Shown piece after piece: positions 35,440 to 42,730 of a stretch of 48,146 nt of DNA (position 1 is the first letter of the stretch; every line of letters starts with the position of its first letter). This DNA comes from Coraliomargarita sp965656715 (lineage in GTDB: Bacteria; Verrucomicrobiota; Verrucomicrobiia; Opitutales; Coraliomargaritaceae). The stretch is taken from positions 1-48,146 of the forward strand of contig CBFHLR010000022.1 of the NCBI GenBank assembly GCA_965656715.1, read 5' to 3'. The position numbers and the translations under genes are program-made. Below the pieces are notes generated by a model. That model saw nothing but the letters and a program-made list of their open reading frames with translations, was not told where the DNA came from and did no database searches.

Positions 35440-37938
35440 ATGGCTTCTCTAAAGACATTCATCAGCAGTTTGATTTGTGCCAACCTCTGCCTTGCTGCTT
35501 CTGCGGCAAACAGCCCAGCCCAGGAGCCCTTCAATCGCGACTGGGTGCCACAACCCGTCTTCGATCAAGAGCCCGGATACGTGGATCTGTATTGGACCGC
35601 GTGGGAGCAGGCTTGGGATCACGTTGCCATTCAAGAAGGCCTGCCGCAAAGCCCTTACATGGATGAGGCCTTTGCCACCAGTCATATCTGGATCTGGGAT
35701 ACCGCCTTCATGGTCTTGTTCTGCAAATACTCGCCGGAAAAGTTTCCGGGCGTCGAGACACTCAATAATTTCTACGAGGCCTTTCTCTCCGAACAATACA
35801 GTGATGGCAGCTTCCCGCTCGGCATCCAACACCCGGACAACCCGCCCCTCTTTGCCTGGGCCGAATACGGCAACTACCTCTTCACCGGAGATGATGCCCA
35901 TGCCCGAAAACTCTTAACTGAAACCCAATACCTCCAACGTCATTTCGATTGGTTTAACCAACTCGAACCAGGATGGCGCTTCCAAACGCAACAGGGGCAA
36001 AGCGCCGAAGTTACACTCGCACCCAAAGCACTCGGCTATGAGTGGTCCGGATGCTCCAGCGGCATGGACAACACCCCCCGCGAACGTTATTCCCTATGGG
36101 TGGATGCCATCGCCCAACAAGGCCTCTCCGCACTCGCAATCTCCCGCATGGCTGAGCGTATCGGTGAAGACGCCATCGCAACAGAATGGATGGCTAAGTA
36201 TGAGACCATCAAGGCCACTGTAAACACTTACTACTGGGACGACGAAGACGGCTTTTACTACGACATCTCCGAGGACGGCTCGAAGCACTTCAAAGTCAAA
36301 ACGCCGGCCTCCTACTGGCCACTCCTCGCTGAGATGGCCTCGCCTGAGCAAGCCGCCCGCATGGCCGAACATCTGCGTGCCCCTGAAACCTTCGGTGGTA
36401 TTCGCCCCTGGGTCACGGTCGCGCGCAACGACAAACACTACTACGGTGAAGATGGCGACTACTGGCGCGGTGGAATTTGGCTGCCGACGGCATACATGGG
36501 CACCAAGGCACTGGAAAAATACGGCCACCAAGCCGAAGCCGATGAAGCCGCCGAGAACCTCATCGCACACATGTATCGCACCTACCATGCGGTTGAGCCA
36601 AACACCATTTGGGAATGCTACAGCCCAAGCCGCGACTACCCAGTCGTGCGCCGCAATGGCCACATTGTGCGTAAGGACTTTTGCGGTTGGTCCGCCCTTG
36701 GGCCTATCTCCATGTTTATCGAGAACGTGCTCGGCTTTAATACTGTCGACGCAAAAGAGAAACGCATCGAATGGCGTCTGCATCAGCAAAGCCGCCACGG
36801 CATCAACAACTTCAAATTCGGCGATACCGTTGCCAACATCCTCTACGATGGTGCAGGCACTGTGACCGTCTCCAGTAACGCCTCCTTCGACCTCGTCATC
36901 AATGGCAAGAGCCATACGGTCCAAGCAGGTGACAACCGCTTCACTGTCCAAGCACCCAGAGCTCAAACATTTCCACTCGATGTGATCAATGGCGAGGGCT
37001 CCGGCAACTATCAGCGCGGCAGCGTCGTCTCGCTCAACGCTCCGGCCACAAAGGGCGACAAAAAATTCTACAACTGGACCAGTGACGCGGGCATCATCGA
37101 CGCCCCTGATTCACTACAGACCCTCTTCTGGATGCCAGCCGAAGCGACCCGCGTAAGCGCCAACTATAAAACCATCTGCAGCGTCCGCTTCATCGTGCCC
37201 GACACACTCAAGCACAACGGTGGCGGCGCACTCGAACAATTCATAGCCGAAGGCAAAGACGCCGAAGCACCCCTAATACGCGCCGGTTACGGTTGGGCCT
37301 TCGACGGCTGGGATCAATCCTTCGAACAGATCAGCGGCGATCTCATCGTCCGCGCCATCGCAAAACCAAGCACCGCCCTCCTTGGTAATGGCGACTTTGC
37401 TACCGGCATTAAAGAGCCCGCCAAGTGGGACGAATACACCGTGCAAACCTCCGAGCTCGATCTCTGGTATATCCCGCTGTTCGGCGACCGCTTCCAACTG
37501 GCCCAACACGACGCACGCGCGCCCTACCTGATCACCGGCGGCATGACCAAGGGCACCAACTGCTATCAAACCCTACACGCACCAAGCGCCGGCTCCTACA
37601 CCTTCGGTTTTGATTACCAAAGCATCGACGCCGACCGCAGCACAGCCAATCAACTCTCCTGGGCCATTTGGGGCTACACCGCCGATGCAAAAGACGACCG
37701 CCTCACTTACGGCGGCGACTTTGCGACACTCGACCAGCTCCCATCATCCGGAACCCTGATCGCCTCTGGCGACTTCACGCCCGGCAATAGCGACTGGCAG
37801 TCATTTCAATCCGCAGCCTTCACCCTACCGGAAGGCTTTAGCCGCATCGTGATCGGCATCCGTGTCAACGGCGTCAACGCCCATCAAGGCGACCGCATTG
37901 CCATCGACCAAGTCGCCTTCGACATCCAAACCAAGTAA
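35440..37938 (+). CDS. GH63-like (alpha/alpha)6 glycosidase with InlB-like repeats, exported
   Basis: An 832-residue protein with a signal peptide (FISSLICANLCLAASAA). Residues 40-450 resemble the GH63/GH37-type toroid: 'HIWIWDTAFMVLF', 'SGCSSGMDNTPRERY' with Asp210 as likely general acid, 'YWRGGIWLPTAYMGTKALE', and 'TIWECYSPSRDY' with Glu392 as likely base. GH63 members include mannosyl-oligosaccharide glucosidases and mannosylglycerate hydrolases; the substrate here is open. Residues 512-577 look like a divergent InlB B-repeat ('GEGSGNYQRGSVVSL', 'FYNWTSDAG'), a second similar repeat follows to ~640, and residues 645-832 form a beta-sandwich like a carbohydrate-binding module ('ALLGNGDFATG', 'SYTFGFDYQSID'). 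It probably belongs to the operon begun by the esterase upstream. It could also be a broader alpha/alpha-barrel enzyme outside GH63. Confidence 0.75.
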   Translation: MASLKTFISSLICANLCLAASAANSPAQEPFNRDWVPQPVFDQEPGYVDLYWTAWEQAWDHVAIQEGLPQSPYMDEAFATSHIWIWDTAFMVLFCKYSPEKFPGVETLNNFYEAFLSEQYSDGSFPLGIQHPDNPPLFAWAEYGNYLFTGDDAHARKLLTETQYLQRHFDWFNQLEPGWRFQTQQGQSAEVTLAPKALGYEWSGCSSGMDNTPRERYSLWVDAIAQQGLSALAISRMAERIGEDAIATEWMAKYETIKATVNTYYWDDEDGFYYDISEDGSKHFKVKTPASYWPLLAEMASPEQAARMAEHLRAPETFGGIRPWVTVARNDKHYYGEDGDYWRGGIWLPTAYMGTKALEKYGHQAEADEAAENLIAHMYRTYHAVEPNTIWECYSPSRDYPVVRRNGHIVRKDFCGWSALGPISMFIENVLGFNTVDAKEKRIEWRLHQQSRHGINNFKFGDTVANILYDGAGTVTVSSNASFDLVINGKSHTVQAGDNRFTVQAPRAQTFPLDVINGEGSGNYQRGSVVSLNAPATKGDKKFYNWTSDAGIIDAPDSLQTLFWMPAEATRVSANYKTICSVRFIVPDTLKHNGGGALEQFIAEGKDAEAPLIRAGYGWAFDGWDQSFEQISGDLIVRAIAKPSTALLGNGDFATGIKEPAKWDEYTVQTSELDLWYIPLFGDRFQLAQHDARAPYLITGGMTKGTNCYQTLHAPSAGSYTFGFDYQSIDADRSTANQLSWAIWGYTADAKDDRLTYGGDFATLDQLPSSGTLIASGDFTPGNSDWQSFQSAAFTLPEGFSRIVIGIRVNGVNAHQGDRIAIDQVAFDIQTK

Positions 37939-37963
37939 GTAAGCACAGCTTGAGTCCATTACA

Positions 37964-37990
37964 GGTAGGGAGGTCTGCCCTCAGACCTCC
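37964..37990. repeat. GGTAGGGAGG palindromic repeat, copy 1 (single hairpin)
   Basis: After GGTAG comes a perfect hairpin: GGAGGTCTG (37969-37977), loop CCCT, CAGACCTCC (37982-37990). It starts 25 bp after the GH63-like stop codon. It lacks a T-tract, but could end or protect the mRNA. It is the shortest copy of the family. Confidence 0.8.
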
Positions 37991-38233
37991 GCTGCAGAAC
38001 AGCCAAGGCATACACTTGCACAGCCTAGTCTAGGCAAGCCTTACGAGGCAACTCGACCCTACCATCGAGACTGCGATATACCCTCGCCGAGGAACTATAT
38101 CGCAAGTGGACAACGCCTAACGCCACTGGCATCGCTTCTACTCAAAGCAAACAGCACTCAGTGATCCATCGCGACAAACTACATACAATCAGCGCACCCG
38201 ACTAGCCACTACTCCCTAGTCCATGCGCAGATA

Positions 38234-38252
38234 TGGATAATATGTGCGATGC
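38234..38252 (+). promoter_or_regulatory. 19-bp shared promoter motif, site C
   Basis: The sequence TGGATAATATGTGCGATGC matches site D at 15 of 19 positions and ends 19 bp before TATACT (38272-38277). It faces the first PEP-CTERM gene. Confidence 0.55.
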
Positions 38253-38271
38253 CACAGGCGATAAAATTTGA

Positions 38272-38277
38272 TATACT
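38272..38277 (+). promoter_or_regulatory. Likely -10 element (TATACT) of the first PEP-CTERM gene
   Basis: TATACT is a close match to TATAAT and lies 66 bp before the start codon. As at site B, there is no conventional -35 box; motif site C is in its place. Confidence 0.45.
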
Positions 38278-38292
38278 TAGCGTTACCTCATC

Positions 38293-38326
38293 GCAGTTCA
38301 GCTGACAGATTAGCCGGTTGAACTGC
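38293..38326 (+). promoter_or_regulatory. 5' leader hairpin before the first PEP-CTERM gene
   Basis: GCAGTTCA (38293-38300) and TGAACTGC (38319-38326) are perfect inverted arms. They lie between the probable -10 and the start codon, so the hairpin would be in the mRNA leader, 17 bases before the ATG. Confidence 0.4.
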
Positions 38327-38343
38327 ATCGAAAGTGTCTGCTA

Positions 38344-39201
38344 ATGAATCATTGTATATCCCAGATCACCTCAACGCTTACAGCTGCGATCATCGTAAGT
38401 ATGGCATACAGCACTGCACATGCAGCAATGATTCAATGGGAGCAGAAGCATCCAGACTCAGAATCCTGGGAAGAGCCGACCAATTGGAGCACCAATACCA
38501 CACCACAAAGCGGCATTGACTCAGTCATCTTTTATCCGAATGCGGCGACACCTGGCAACAAGCCCAAACCGCGCAGCCAAGCTCTATTGCATGAAACCTT
38601 CGTCATTGGCGCAGGCCAACAGATGCGCTCGGCCGACCAGTCTAAGGGAGTGCTGCGTATCAACGACGGCGGACATCTAGTCATCGCCCGTGGAGGCACG
38701 CTCGACTTTTCAACCAACGGGGAATTCAACCTAGCTGAAGGCGGCGGTAAAATGCGCCTCACCGTTGAAGCAGGCGCAAGCGTCAAAGTGTCTGGCCTAT
38801 ACAATGGCACCAATACCAATCACACGATTCACTTCATTGCTGATCAAAGCGGCGTCAGCCCAATCGAAGTCAAACACTCGGCACACATCAACGGCGGGCG
38901 ACTTGAGGTCGATCTAGATCAATACGACTTACGCAACGGCTCCGACCTGATCCTGATCACGCAGTTGCGCACCGCACCTCAAACCACCACTTTTAAAGAA
39001 GTAGTGATCAGCGAGGGCTGGAGTGGCACGATCGACTACAACTACCTGACCACCGATGGCAGAGCAGCCATCGCGCTCACCAAGCTCCAACAAACCGGCA
39101 AGCCAGTCGGCATCCCCGAACCCAGCGCCTACGGACTCATTTTCTGCAGCATCGCGGCAACGGTAACACTCCTGCAACGACGCCCACGAAAACACACCTA
39201 A
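38344..39201 (+). CDS. PEP-CTERM-sorted exported protein with beta-repeat-like fold
   Basis: A 285-residue protein with a signal peptide (ITSTLTAAIIVSMAYSTAHAA) and a C-terminal PEP-CTERM signal: the 'IPEPSAYGL' motif, a hydrophobic helix (IFCSIAATVTLL) and a basic tail (QRRPRKHT). The PEP-CTERM signal directs processing by an exosortase, none of which is encoded here. The middle part opens with 'MIQWEQKHPDSESWEEPTNW', like the start of autotransporter-associated beta-strand proteins, and continues with Gly/Asn-rich strands ('VLRINDGGHLVIARGGTLDF'). It is probably a surface or matrix protein that binds or scaffolds rather than an enzyme. Motif site C and a -10-like hexamer precede it, linking it to the esterase operons. 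It has the same design as the next gene. Confidence 0.85.
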   Translation: MNHCISQITSTLTAAIIVSMAYSTAHAAMIQWEQKHPDSESWEEPTNWSTNTTPQSGIDSVIFYPNAATPGNKPKPRSQALLHETFVIGAGQQMRSADQSKGVLRINDGGHLVIARGGTLDFSTNGEFNLAEGGGKMRLTVEAGASVKVSGLYNGTNTNHTIHFIADQSGVSPIEVKHSAHINGGRLEVDLDQYDLRNGSDLILITQLRTAPQTTTFKEVVISEGWSGTIDYNYLTTDGRAAIALTKLQQTGKPVGIPEPSAYGLIFCSIAATVTLLQRRPRKHT

Positions 39202-39244
39202 ACCAAGGAATCTTACATTTTTTTAGCAAAACAGACCTCAAAAT

Positions 39245-39263
39245 AGATCATATTGGCGATGCG
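39245..39263 (+). promoter_or_regulatory. 19-bp shared promoter motif, site D
   Basis: The sequence TAGATCATATTGGCGATGC matches site C at 15 of 19 positions and ends 20 bp upstream of TATTCT (39284-39289). It faces the second PEP-CTERM gene. Confidence 0.45.
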
Positions 39264-39361
39264 AAACGCGACTCCAACAGTGTATTCTATAAGACCATAG
39301 AACAAATCTCTTAAACCCAATTGCCCCCTCAAAGGCTTTCAAACCCATATCATACACACCT

Positions 39362-40369
39362 ATGAAAAATACTCCCAAAACCCTCCTCACCGCCTCGGCT
39401 CTGATTGCTGGCCTGGCAGGTTTCACTTCAATTGCGCAAGCACAGGTCCTCTGGGACAACGGTGGCGGCGACAGCAACTGGTCGACAGGTGCCAACTGGG
39501 TGGGTGACACTGCTCCTGGTGCCACCGATCTTGCCGAAATCGGCAATGGCAATACAGGCTTTCCAACAGGCACGGTGGATTACAATACAACGGCCACAGT
39601 CAATGGACTAAGCGTAGGCTTTAATGGCAGCGGTTCAGGCACGCTGAACGTTAATGGTGGCACATTGACCGTAAACAATGTCGGCGGTTTGAGTCTGGGT
39701 TCAAATAATAACTCAAACGGCACAATCAACATTCAGGGCGGCACACTCGCAATCCAACAAGCCAATAGCTTTGTCGGAAATAGCACTACCGGTAAAGGTG
39801 TAATCAACCTCAGCAGTGGCACCCTTACAAATGCGAGCGGCGGTTTCACGAACCTGTTCATGGGCAACGGTGGCAGCACCGCAGAAATCAACATATCCGG
39901 TGGCACACTCAGTAATATACGTATGACCCACGGAGGCACGACCACAGTCTCTGTTACTGGAAGTTCAGCTAATATTGATTTCGAGACTTGGAATCTAGGT
40001 GGGACAACCAACATTAATCTCACTGCAGATTCAGCTGGCATCAGCTTGCTTGACGTAAATGTCTTTAACGGCAACGCCACTGAAAATCTAACCATTGACA
40101 TCAGCGGTTACAATTTGGCTAACGGCAACGAACTCACGCTCATCCAGACTCAGTTTGGTGCAGCATGGGATGAGACGCTGTTTGAAAATGGCATAATTCT
40201 TAATTCCGGGGCAGTCGCTGATATTGATATTCAAAGCGTTGACGTTGGCGGAAACTTTCAAACGACTCTCAAGCTAACAAACATCACTGCAGTTCCAGAG
40301 CCATCTTCCTTCGCTCTGATCGGTGGCCTCCTGGCACTCGGCTCGGTGATGGTTCGCCGTCGCAGCTAA
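39362..40369 (+). CDS. PEP-CTERM-sorted protein with autotransporter-like beta-strand repeats
   Basis: A 335-residue protein: signal peptide (TLLTASALIAGLAGFTSIAQA), then 'VLWDNGGGDSNWSTGANW', a typical opening of PEP-CTERM beta-repeat proteins, then strand repeats such as 'GTLNVNGGTLTVNN', 'GTINIQGGTLAIQQ' and 'AEINISGGTLSN', which suggest a beta-helix. It ends with the sorting signal 'VPEPSSFALIGGLLALGSV' and MVRRRS. The role is probably surface or biofilm-matrix structure. Low charge and high Asn/Gly/Thr fit secretion. It is preceded by motif site D and followed by a strong intrinsic terminator, so it is likely transcribed alone or with the preceding PEP-CTERM gene (160 bp upstream). Confidence 0.9.
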   Translation: MKNTPKTLLTASALIAGLAGFTSIAQAQVLWDNGGGDSNWSTGANWVGDTAPGATDLAEIGNGNTGFPTGTVDYNTTATVNGLSVGFNGSGSGTLNVNGGTLTVNNVGGLSLGSNNNSNGTINIQGGTLAIQQANSFVGNSTTGKGVINLSSGTLTNASGGFTNLFMGNGGSTAEINISGGTLSNIRMTHGGTTTVSVTGSSANIDFETWNLGGTTNINLTADSAGISLLDVNVFNGNATENLTIDISGYNLANGNELTLIQTQFGAAWDETLFENGIILNSGAVADIDIQSVDVGGNFQTTLKLTNITAVPEPSSFALIGGLLALGSVMVRRRS

Positions 40370-40402
40370 ATTTTATTATTAGGGGATAATAATATAGGGT
40401 GA

Positions 40403-40430
40403 GGTCGCAGCCGAAAGGCTGCGACCTTTT
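40403..40430 (+). terminator. Rho-independent terminator
   Basis: A perfect 10-bp GC-rich stem, GGTCGCAGCC and GGCTGCGACC, encloses a GAAA tetraloop and is followed by TTTTCT. It lies 33 bp after the second PEP-CTERM gene stop codon. The kinase gene beyond it therefore needs its own promoter. Confidence 0.95.
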
Positions 40431-40545
40431 CTGTCTCTACTTGTGTCATTGCAACAATTCGCATTGAATCATCGTCAATACATTGCCAATGCCCCGCACA
40501 CGCCAAGTCATACCAGCCTCCAAACGTCGAACGCGCATCCATCGA

Positions 40546-40599
40546 GGTAGGGAGGCATGCCCCACTAGGCATGAGCACCGTCGAATGCATGCCTCCACC
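40546..40599. repeat. GGTAGGGAGG palindromic repeat, copy 2
   Basis: Outer arms are GGTAGGGAGGCATGC (40546-40560) and GCATGCCTCCACC (40587-40599), complementary except for two extra bases. An inner CATGCC/GGCATG pair lies at 40556-40573. A third in-frame ATG for the kinase (40585) lies in the right arm. Confidence 0.8.
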
Positions 40600-40668
40600 A
40601 ACGCGTTATCAGTTAACCGAAAGCTGACAACTACCCCACTCCCAACAAACGAAGACTCCCCTCAAAAG

Positions 40669-40743
40669 GTAGGGAGGCATGCCTCTATGCCTCCGCAAGG
40701 CAAAACACTCTCAAACGGAGGCCTGGGGGCAGGCCTCCCTACC
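40669..40743. repeat. GGTAGGGAGG palindromic repeat, copy 3 (overlaps kinase start)
   Basis: Outer arms GGTAGGGAGGC (40669-40679) and GCCTCCCTACC (40733-40743) are perfect. Inside are two hairpins: GGAGGCAT/ATGCCTCC (40673-40680 with 40687-40694) and GGAGGCCT/AGGCCTCC (40717-40724 with 40731-40738). The element contains the probable ribosome-binding site and start codon of the kinase gene. Confidence 0.9.
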
Positions 40744-42708
40744 CTCCTCAATCGACTCAGAACGCTCAGCCTCTTCGCCCTACTCGGGCTCTTCAACTAC
40801 AGCAACGCAGCGGACTACCAGAACTGGAATCTAACCAAGCTCGAGACGCGCTTGTTAGAGATCGATACTGAACTCGAACAACTCCCCACGCTCGCCATGC
40901 GCAGCGATTCGGGGGCAAACGGCTATCGCTCCCAATCACACACACAGGCAGACCGCACTGAATGGGTCCAAATTGATCTAGCCGAAGCACAGCAGATCGA
41001 TGAAATCGTGCTCGTGCCAATGATTCGCCGTGGCGCACAATCCGGCTTTCAAGCAGATGCCTTCCCCATCCGTTTTCAAGTGCTAGCAGGGACGCAGGAG
41101 AACAGCGCAGGCACAGTCATCGCAAGTTTTACTGCAGAAGATGCACTGCTCCCTCGAGCCGCCCCGCTAGTCATCCCAAGCAAAGGGCTAGAGGCCTCAT
41201 GGGTGCGCATCGTGGCCAACGAACTCAGCACGCGTGCCGTCGACGAACTTTACGTGCTCCAGCTCGCGGAAGTCATGCTCTTTAGCCAGGGCCAAAACAT
41301 CGCACTGAAGCAATCCGTCAGCGCCTCATCCTCCGAGCCCAAACTACCAAGTAGATATACGGCCCACAACCAAGACTACTTAGTCGATGGCTTTGTCCCT
41401 TACCTAATGAACAGCCAAAAAGGCAGCAAGAGCACAGCATACTACAGCGTCTTTCCGCTCGATGCGACGCCTGCGCTCACTATCGATCTGGAAGCGAACT
41501 ACCCCCTCAACCAGATCAATCTACATGCAATGGAGCTGAGCGACAGTGTGCCTCAAACCAATCGCGACGACTATGGCATTCCCAAACAACTCCGCATCGA
41601 AGGTTCGACTAGCGCAGACTTCTCGCAAGCTGACACGCTCGCCCACTACCAGATGCAGAGTGTTTATGATAGCGGCCCAATCATCACACTCCCCTTTGCC
41701 AAGAAGGATTACCGCTATCTGAAATTTACTGTCCTGCACCCCGACACCACCTATCAAACAGAAGCCTTGCACTATAGTCACCTAGGTCTGGCAGAGATCG
41801 AAGTGCTTTCGGGCAGCACCAATGTCGCATTAGCCAAGCCGACGACGATCGATACCGAACCGCTCCCCGGACGAAATAATTTTGAGGCACTCACCGATGG
41901 ACGCAATTTTTATGGCGACATGCTCCCATTTGATAGCTGGATGCGACAGCTCGCGCAACGTCACAACTTGGAAACAGAGCGCCCCCTGATCATCGACGCA
42001 ATCACTCAAAGCTATGCTCGCCAGAAAGCGAATCTGCGTCTGATGGGCTTTCTCGCCTCCGCACTCAGTGTTGGCATACTCGTCATCTATCTGGTCGGCC
42101 GCATGCGTGCGATGAACCAGGTGTCTCAAGTCCGCAAGCGCTTCGCCGCAGACCTACACGACGAAGTAGGCGCCAACCTCCATGCCATTGGCATCCTAAC
42201 CGATGTGGCACGCAGCAAGGCCGGCAAAGAGGCACCGCTCACCGAGGTCCTCAACGAGATCCGATCCGTCACCGAACGAACCGGTGATGCCGTCCGCTAC
42301 TGTGCAAACTCGCAACTGGCGCGCGACCCGATCGGCAGCTTGAAAGACGACATGCATCGAATCGCCAAACGGATGATGCACAACTTGACCTACGAGATCT
42401 CCGTCGAGGGCGAATCTCACCTACAAAACCTCAAGCTACGCACGAGGAATGATCTCTTTCTATTCTACAAAGAATGCCTCGCCAACGTCGGCCGCCATTC
42501 CTCTGCCAGTCAGTTCATCGTTCATCTGAAGGCAGATCCTCGTGCAGTCACACTCACAGTCGAAGACAATGGGCGTGGCTACACACCAAAAGATGGCACC
42601 GAAGTCCCGGCCTCTCTGAAACGGCGCGCACACATCCTACGAGGCAAGGTAAGCCTTGAGCAACCGGACAACGCAGGCACACGCATTAAACTTGTTCTGA
42701 AACAATAA
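40687..42708 (+). CDS. Membrane histidine kinase with tandem discoidin-like sensor (copy 2)
   Basis: A 673-residue paralogue of the kinase at 17392. A hydrophobic segment (LRTLSLFALLGLFNYSNA) is the likely signal peptide. Two discoidin-like units follow ('EWVQIDLAEAQQIDEIVLVP'; 'LTIDLEANYPLNQINLHAME', 'YRYLKFTVLHP', 'LGLAEIEVLSGS'), then a transmembrane helix ('FLASALSVGILVIYLVG') and a HisKA_3/HATPase_c kinase: His491 in 'FAADLHDEVGANLHAIG', N-box 'KECLANVGRHS' and 'DNGRGYTPKDG'. The signal-peptide region has no ATG, GTG or TTG after the repeat, so translation must begin in or before it; ATG 40687 is preceded by GGGAGG at a 9-base spacing, all inside repeat copy 3. ATGs at 40585 and 40483 remain possible. 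The response regulator follows 22 bp downstream. Ligand is unknown; a cell-surface glycan fragment is inferred. Confidence 0.85.
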   Translation: MPPQGKTLSNGGLGAGLPTLLNRLRTLSLFALLGLFNYSNAADYQNWNLTKLETRLLEIDTELEQLPTLAMRSDSGANGYRSQSHTQADRTEWVQIDLAEAQQIDEIVLVPMIRRGAQSGFQADAFPIRFQVLAGTQENSAGTVIASFTAEDALLPRAAPLVIPSKGLEASWVRIVANELSTRAVDELYVLQLAEVMLFSQGQNIALKQSVSASSSEPKLPSRYTAHNQDYLVDGFVPYLMNSQKGSKSTAYYSVFPLDATPALTIDLEANYPLNQINLHAMELSDSVPQTNRDDYGIPKQLRIEGSTSADFSQADTLAHYQMQSVYDSGPIITLPFAKKDYRYLKFTVLHPDTTYQTEALHYSHLGLAEIEVLSGSTNVALAKPTTIDTEPLPGRNNFEALTDGRNFYGDMLPFDSWMRQLAQRHNLETERPLIIDAITQSYARQKANLRLMGFLASALSVGILVIYLVGRMRAMNQVSQVRKRFAADLHDEVGANLHAIGILTDVARSKAGKEAPLTEVLNEIRSVTERTGDAVRYCANSQLARDPIGSLKDDMHRIAKRMMHNLTYEISVEGESHLQNLKLRTRNDLFLFYKECLANVGRHSSASQFIVHLKADPRAVTLTVEDNGRGYTPKDGTEVPASLKRRAHILRGKVSLEQPDNAGTRIKLVLKQ

Positions 42709-42730
42709 CCCCTTATCCATACAATCCCAT

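Larger units (their letters stand above)
37939..38343. other. 405-bp intergenic region upstream of the first PEP-CTERM gene
   Basis: No gene is visible here. From left to right it holds a perfect 9-bp hairpin of the GGTAGGGAGG repeat family (37964-37990), about 240 bp without recognised elements, the 19-bp motif site C (38234-38252), a -10-like TATACT (38272-38277), and a leader hairpin (38293-38326) before the start codon at 38344. Confidence 0.7.
40370..40686. other. 317-bp intergenic region between PEP-CTERM gene and kinase copy 2
   Basis: After the stop codon come an AT-rich dyad (TATTATT/AATAATA, about 40374-40394), a strong terminator (40403-40430), about 110 bp without recognised elements, repeat copy 2 (40546-40599), and the left part of repeat copy 3 (from 40669). 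An in-frame ATG at 40483 exists but would add 68 residues made of repeat-derived sequence. Confidence 0.7.

Noticed and set aside
40483..40686. 68-residue N-terminal extension of kinase copy 2
   Set aside because: It is made largely of palindromic repeat sequence, is rich in Arg/Pro/Thr/His without a fold, and would bury the signal peptide 90 residues from the start.
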